NCBI RefSeq assembly: GCF_024213555.1
Contig: NZ_JANAVO010000017.1
Coordinates: 1 to 64,000 of the forward strand
Origin: Allokutzneria sp. A3M-2-11 16
GTDB lineage: Bacteria > Actinomycetota > Actinomycetes > Mycobacteriales > Pseudonocardiaceae
DNA: 64,000 nt
Direction of reading: 5' to 3'
The notes under the pieces are model-generated. The model ran no database searches. It saw only the letters and a program-made list of their open reading frames with translations, and was not told the DNA's origin. The position numbers and the translations under genes were made by a program. Of the stretch, positions 61,272 through 64,000 are shown one piece after another; within the stretch, counting starts at the first letter, position 1, and each line of letters starts with the position of its first letter.

Positions 61272-61302
61272 CCGGGGCGTCCGTCCACTGTGGACGTCCC
61301 GG
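61272..61302 (-). terminator. Hairpin after HNH gene 2
   Basis: CCGGGGCGTCC and GGACGTCCCGG pair with one G-T; the loop holds the GTCCACTGTGGAC palindrome (61283-61295). Same position and design as in cassette 1. Confidence 0.6.
61283..61295. repeat. GTCCACTGTGGAC palindrome
   Basis: 13-bp copy in the hairpin after HNH gene 2; cassette 1 has GTCCACTCTGGAC at the same place, one mismatch. Confidence 0.6.
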
Positions 61303-62523
61303 CTATAGCACCAATGGGCAATCCACCCTGATGTTCCGCAACGGCGCCTGGTCAGGGTCGATCCATTTCGGTGGGATGAAGCTCGGTATCCCGTGCTCGA
61401 AGATGATCACCCAATCCTGTTCGTGGATCACATGATGGTGATACACGCAGAGCAGGACGAGGTTGTCGAGGTCGGTCGGTCCGCCGTCGATCCAATGCAC
61501 CACATGATGAGCTTCTGTCCACGAGGGAGGCCGATCGCAGCCGGGGAAGGCGCATCCCTTGTCCCGCACCGCGAGTGCTCGTCGTTGGGCGAGTGAGGCG
61601 AGTCGTCGTCCGCGTCCGTAGGCGAGGGGTTCACCCTTCTCCCCGAGCACGACCTCAGCGATATCGGCATCGCAGGCGACGTGCTGGGCCAGGTCCGGGG
61701 ACACCGGCTGACCAGTGTCAGTCCGGGCACACCCGGTCTTGTCCTTGAGGTTGTCGGCGTTCATGGTCATGACCAGCAGCGAGCGGGGCAAGCCCGGGAT
61801 GTCGTGGTGGGCCATCGCGATGGTCATGGCCTCGATGAAGGCATCGGCCAACCGCTGTTCGAAGGTGCGGGGGTCTTTCTCGCCGTCCACGGATCGGGGT
61901 TTGGCCATGGCGAGGAGGAAGTTGGAGACCTTCTCACCGTCGAGTGGACCCATCGTGGCACTGAGGCGCACACTCCCGTCCTTGCCTCGGGACATCCGCG
62001 CCGCACGCCGCTCGATCGCGTCCTTCTCATCCTTGTAGACGCCGTCGGGGTCGACCACCGTCCGCACGTACTTCCCCGCGCGCTTCAGGAACTCCGGGTC
62101 CAACGTCGGAGCGACATCCGCCAGCACACGTTCAGCACGTGCCTCGTGCTCCGGCGGGAGACGCTTGATGGCATCGGAGATCACCAACGCGTGTTCACCA
62201 CTGATCTCACCCGCATACATCGCCTCCCGGGTATTCGGGAGTGTCGGCAACTCCCGCACCAACCGAGTCCGCCGCTTCGCCTCACCGGGATGGATCTGCA
62301 GCTTGTTACACAACAACATCGCCAAGTCCTTGCACCCGTACGTGGCGTGCAAGACACGATCGTCGGCCTGAGTGTTGGCATCGGTCTTCACCGCCATCAG
62401 GAGCCTGCCGATCGTCTCCAACTCCGACAGGAATTCGAGGTGGTCGTTTTCGGAGAGCTGGTAGGAGTCGTTGGCCGCCAGCTGCGCGGCGAGCATCTCC
62501 CGCATTGCCTTGGTATCCAACAT
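61303..62523 (-). CDS. DUF222 / 13E12-type HNH endonuclease (copy 2)
   Basis: 406 residues, the same length as copy 1. DUF222 region 1-250, then HNH nuclease KGCAFPGCDRPPSWTEAHH and WIDGGPTDLDNLVLLCVYHH. The C-terminal 110 residues are nearly identical to copy 1 while the N-terminal half has many substitutions, suggesting gene conversion or selection on the nuclease. ATG 62523 is chosen over 62556 because GGGAGGGAGG precedes it and copy 1 starts at the same residue. Confidence 0.92.
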   Translation of the reverse strand: MLDTKAMREMLAAQLAANDSYQLSENDHLEFLSELETIGRLLMAVKTDANTQADDRVLHATYGCKDLAMLLCNKLQIHPGEAKRRTRLVRELPTLPNTREAMYAGEISGEHALVISDAIKRLPPEHEARAERVLADVAPTLDPEFLKRAGKYVRTVVDPDGVYKDEKDAIERRAARMSRGKDGSVRLSATMGPLDGEKVSNFLLAMAKPRSVDGEKDPRTFEQRLADAFIEAMTIAMAHHDIPGLPRSLLVMTMNADNLKDKTGCARTDTGQPVSPDLAQHVACDADIAEVVLGEKGEPLAYGRGRRLASLAQRRALAVRDKGCAFPGCDRPPSWTEAHHVVHWIDGGPTDLDNLVLLCVYHHHVIHEQDWVIIFEHGIPSFIPPKWIDPDQAPLRNIRVDCPLVL

Positions 62524-62542
62524 GATCACACCTCCCTCCCAT

Positions 62543-62582
62543 GTGGATACCTCCACTTAATCACATCTTTTCAGCATGTCAA
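62543..62582 (-). promoter_or_regulatory. Promoter and conserved 5'-UTR motif of HNH gene 2
   Basis: Minus strand TTGACA (62577-62582) and TAAGTG (62554-62559) with 17-bp spacing: a near-consensus promoter. GGTATCCAC (62543-62551, minus) lies in the leader, as in copy 1. Confidence 0.7.
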
Positions 62583-62644
62583 ATCGTTGCCACACAAGGG
62601 AAAACCCAGGCGCCGGACAAGCGTGAGCCGCCGCTGGAACGGTC

Positions 62645-62760
62645 GGCTTTACCTGGGGAGCGCGTGCCATACGCTCATCGCGAGGGCCGGGGTTTCATCC
62701 CGTGCCCCCGAGAGGCCCAAGGGCACGCGCAAGGGGCCCCAGGTCAAGCCGACCCCACCG
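62645..62760 (-). repeat. Right inverted repeat of HNH cassette 2
   Basis: Hairpin core 62645-62750 (106 nt), starting GGCTTTACCTGGGG and ending CCCCAGGTCAAGCC, almost the same sequence as 40751-40857. Confidence 0.88.
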
Positions 62761-62855
62761 CTGGAAGTCCAGCCAACTCCGCTGGAAGTCCAGCCCGCGA
62801 ACGCTGGAAGTCGCAGCCCGCGAACGCTGGAAGCCCAGCCCGTGCAAGCCGGAAG
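62758..62855 (+). repeat. Imperfect 21-23 bp tandem repeats
   Basis: About five units built on CGCTGGAAGTCCAGCCCGCG start near 62758, 62779, 62801, 62824 and 62846. The unit contains CTGGAAG and its partner CCAG, and the same GCTGGAAG occurs once beside the right repeat of cassette 1, so the array may have grown from the cassette flank. Confidence 0.75.
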
Positions 62856-63022
62856 ACACCCCGAAACACCCCACCTTTACCCCAGATCCCACCCCACAAA
62901 TGCTCCATTCATGCGAATACATCCGACCTTTGCTTGACCGGCGCCCGGTGTCCCGTGTACCCCTGAGAACAAGACCCGAGAAACCGAGCCTCCCGCCGCG
63001 GGCTCAGCTGGAGGAGCAACCG

Positions 63023-64000
63023 ATGCCCAGCCCGCAGCCGTTGTCCCGCGTCGCCGTCCTGCTGGTGACCGCGATGCTGTCCTTCCCGATCCCGGCCAAC
63101 GCCGCCCCCGACTGGTCGAAGTCCATTGTGGACTCGACGATGAAGCGCCACACCCCGGCCACGCTCGGCGGCTGGGGTTACACGCGGGGGCTCTACCTGT
63201 ACGCGCAGTACCTGGTCTACAAGCGCACTGGCGACAAGCGGTATCTGAGCTATATCAAGGAATGGGTGGATCGCTTCGTCGCCGAGGACGGGAGCATCCA
63301 GCAGAGTTTCACGCACCTCGACGAGATGCGGTCGGGCACGTTGCTGGTGATCCTGCACGCCGAGACGGGGCAGGCGAAGTATCGCAAGGCGGCAGACAAG
63401 ATCCGCGCGGCGATCACTGGTTACCCGCGCACCTCGGACGGCGGAATGTGGCACGCGAAAGGCAAAGTCGGACAGCTGTGGGCGGACGGTGTGTACATGG
63501 CGCAGCCCTTCCTCGCCATGTACGGCAAGGAATACGGCGACGGCGCGTACGCCTATGAGGAAGCCGTGGACAACATGGCCGTCTACTTCAAGCATCTCAA
63601 GGCGGACAACGGTTTGCTGTGGCACGCCTACGACGAGCAGGGCGACGAGCCGTGGGCGAACAATCCCGGCAAGCATTCCGCGGAACACTGGGCGCGGGCG
63701 ATCGGCTGGTTCGGCATGGCCGCGATCGACCTGCTGGAGATCCTGCCCGCCGACCACCCGCGACGCGCGGAGCTGATCGGCATCGTCCAGCACCTGGCCC
63801 GCGGTTACGAGCGGTACCAGGACAAAGCGACGGGGCGGTGGTTCCAGGTCGTCGACAAGGGCAGCGACGCCAGGAACTGGACGGAGACCTCGGCGTCCGC
63901 GATGTACACGTTCATGCTTTCCCGCGGAGTGCAAAGGGGTTTTCTCGACGCGCGGTACCGAACGGTTGCCTCAAAGGGTTATCGCGGCGTGCTGGCGAAG
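63023..64000 (+). CDS. Secreted GH105-type unsaturated glycuronyl hydrolase (partial, cut by window end)
   Basis: 326 residues visible with no stop. Signal peptide ending IPANA (about residue 27), then an (alpha/alpha)6 barrel pattern like YteR/YesR: WADGVYMAQPFLAMYG with the catalytic Asp, HAYDEQGDEPWANN and SAEHWARAIGWFGMAAID. Such enzymes remove unsaturated galacturonyl residues after pectin lyase action. GGAGGAG lies just before the ATG. A GTCCATTGTGGAC palindrome lies at 63121-63133 with the rare codon ATT. Confidence 0.85.
   Translation, partial: MPSPQPLSRVAVLLVTAMLSFPIPANAAPDWSKSIVDSTMKRHTPATLGGWGYTRGLYLYAQYLVYKRTGDKRYLSYIKEWVDRFVAEDGSIQQSFTHLDEMRSGTLLVILHAETGQAKYRKAADKIRAAITGYPRTSDGGMWHAKGKVGQLWADGVYMAQPFLAMYGKEYGDGAYAYEEAVDNMAVYFKHLKADNGLLWHAYDEQGDEPWANNPGKHSAEHWARAIGWFGMAAIDLLEILPADHPRRAELIGIVQHLARGYERYQDKATGRWFQVVDKGSDARNWTETSASAMYTFMLSRGVQRGFLDARYRTVASKGYRGVLAK

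Larger units (their letters stand above)
61175..62760. mobile_element. HNH cassette 2: DUF222-HNH gene between inverted hairpin repeats
   Basis: Second unit of the same plan as 39151-40870 and in the same orientation: endonuclease gene 61303-62523 between a shortened left repeat and a full right repeat. The left end lies within the 3' end of the MauE gene. The right end leads into a 22-bp tandem repeat array. The two cassettes are direct repeats 21 kb apart, so recombination between them could delete the intervening genes. Confidence 0.7.

Noticed and set aside
62758-62855. Possible CRISPR array
   Set aside because: Repeats are adjacent without unique spacers and no cas genes are present.
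1-64000. tRNA genes, plasmid origin, parS, integrase or phage genes
   Set aside because: I looked for cloverleaf ends, DnaA boxes, parS palindromes and integrase motifs and saw none.

Overview
The window is high-GC actinobacterial DNA, most likely from the Pseudonocardiaceae (Lentzea/Saccharothrix/Amycolatopsis-like). The evidence is GTG starts and GTGA/ATGA overlaps, an rRNA leader with an actinobacterial boxA-like motif at the left edge, a mycothiol-type formaldehyde dehydrogenase, an IdeR/DmdR-type iron box, TipAL-, SARP/AfsR- and ROK-type regulators, and many secreted lipoproteins. The genus is an inference.

Layout. 1-400: leader and promoter of an rrn operon running leftward out of the window. 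403-10613: TipAL-like MerR regulator, MetE-like protein, VanX-like lipoprotein, gnd, then a sugar module (GH13 enzyme coupled to a SemiSWEET transporter, divergent ROK regulator, second ROK regulator) and a GT1-type glycosyltransferase. 10771-20873: nadE, SRPBCC protein, secreted peptidase-like hydrolase, FAD oxidoreductase coupled to an SDR, endonuclease-V-like protein, and two coupled aldehyde-detoxification pairs (MscR + MBL hydrolase; aldehyde dehydrogenase + DUF779). 20982-23598: GAF regulator followed by overlapping genes for a DddA/SCP1.201-like deaminase and an Imm1-type immunity protein. 23979-34150: BenE transporter, GH16 enzyme, orphan histidine kinase, AfsR-like regulator and a four-gene membrane operon with a 29-residue peptide. 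34160-39126: UdgX, ABC1 kinase, a class B PBP lacking all its active-site motifs, and ArfB. 43331-49496: stress protein, iron-siderophore uptake genes, NCS1 permease. 49954-58788: SecD-SecF fusion, ABC exporter with TetR regulator, a candidate structured RNA with a 12-residue ORF, alcohol dehydrogenase, Ser/Thr kinase. 59287-61194: a Cys-rich double-psi-barrel-like protein, a Tat substrate and a MauE/DoxX membrane protein. The right edge cuts a GH105 gene.

Three repeat systems are superimposed on this. (1) Two cassettes (39151-40870 and 61175-62760) each carry a 406-residue DUF222-HNH endonuclease gene between inverted copies of a hairpin repeat; one lies beside an aminoglycoside-phosphotransferase pseudogene and the other supplies the last codons and stop of the MauE gene. 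(2) Four intergenic palindromic elements of 108-130 bp begin GTCTTCAAGTAC and end GTACTTGAAGAC. (3) A short palindrome, TCCACWGTGGA, occurs at least seven times exactly, in several reading frames, imposing rare codons. The strongest candidates for something undescribed are the HNH cassettes, the CTTCAAGTAC elements, the TCCACWGTGGA motif, the uORF-containing RNA and the Cys-rich/Tat/MauE cluster.
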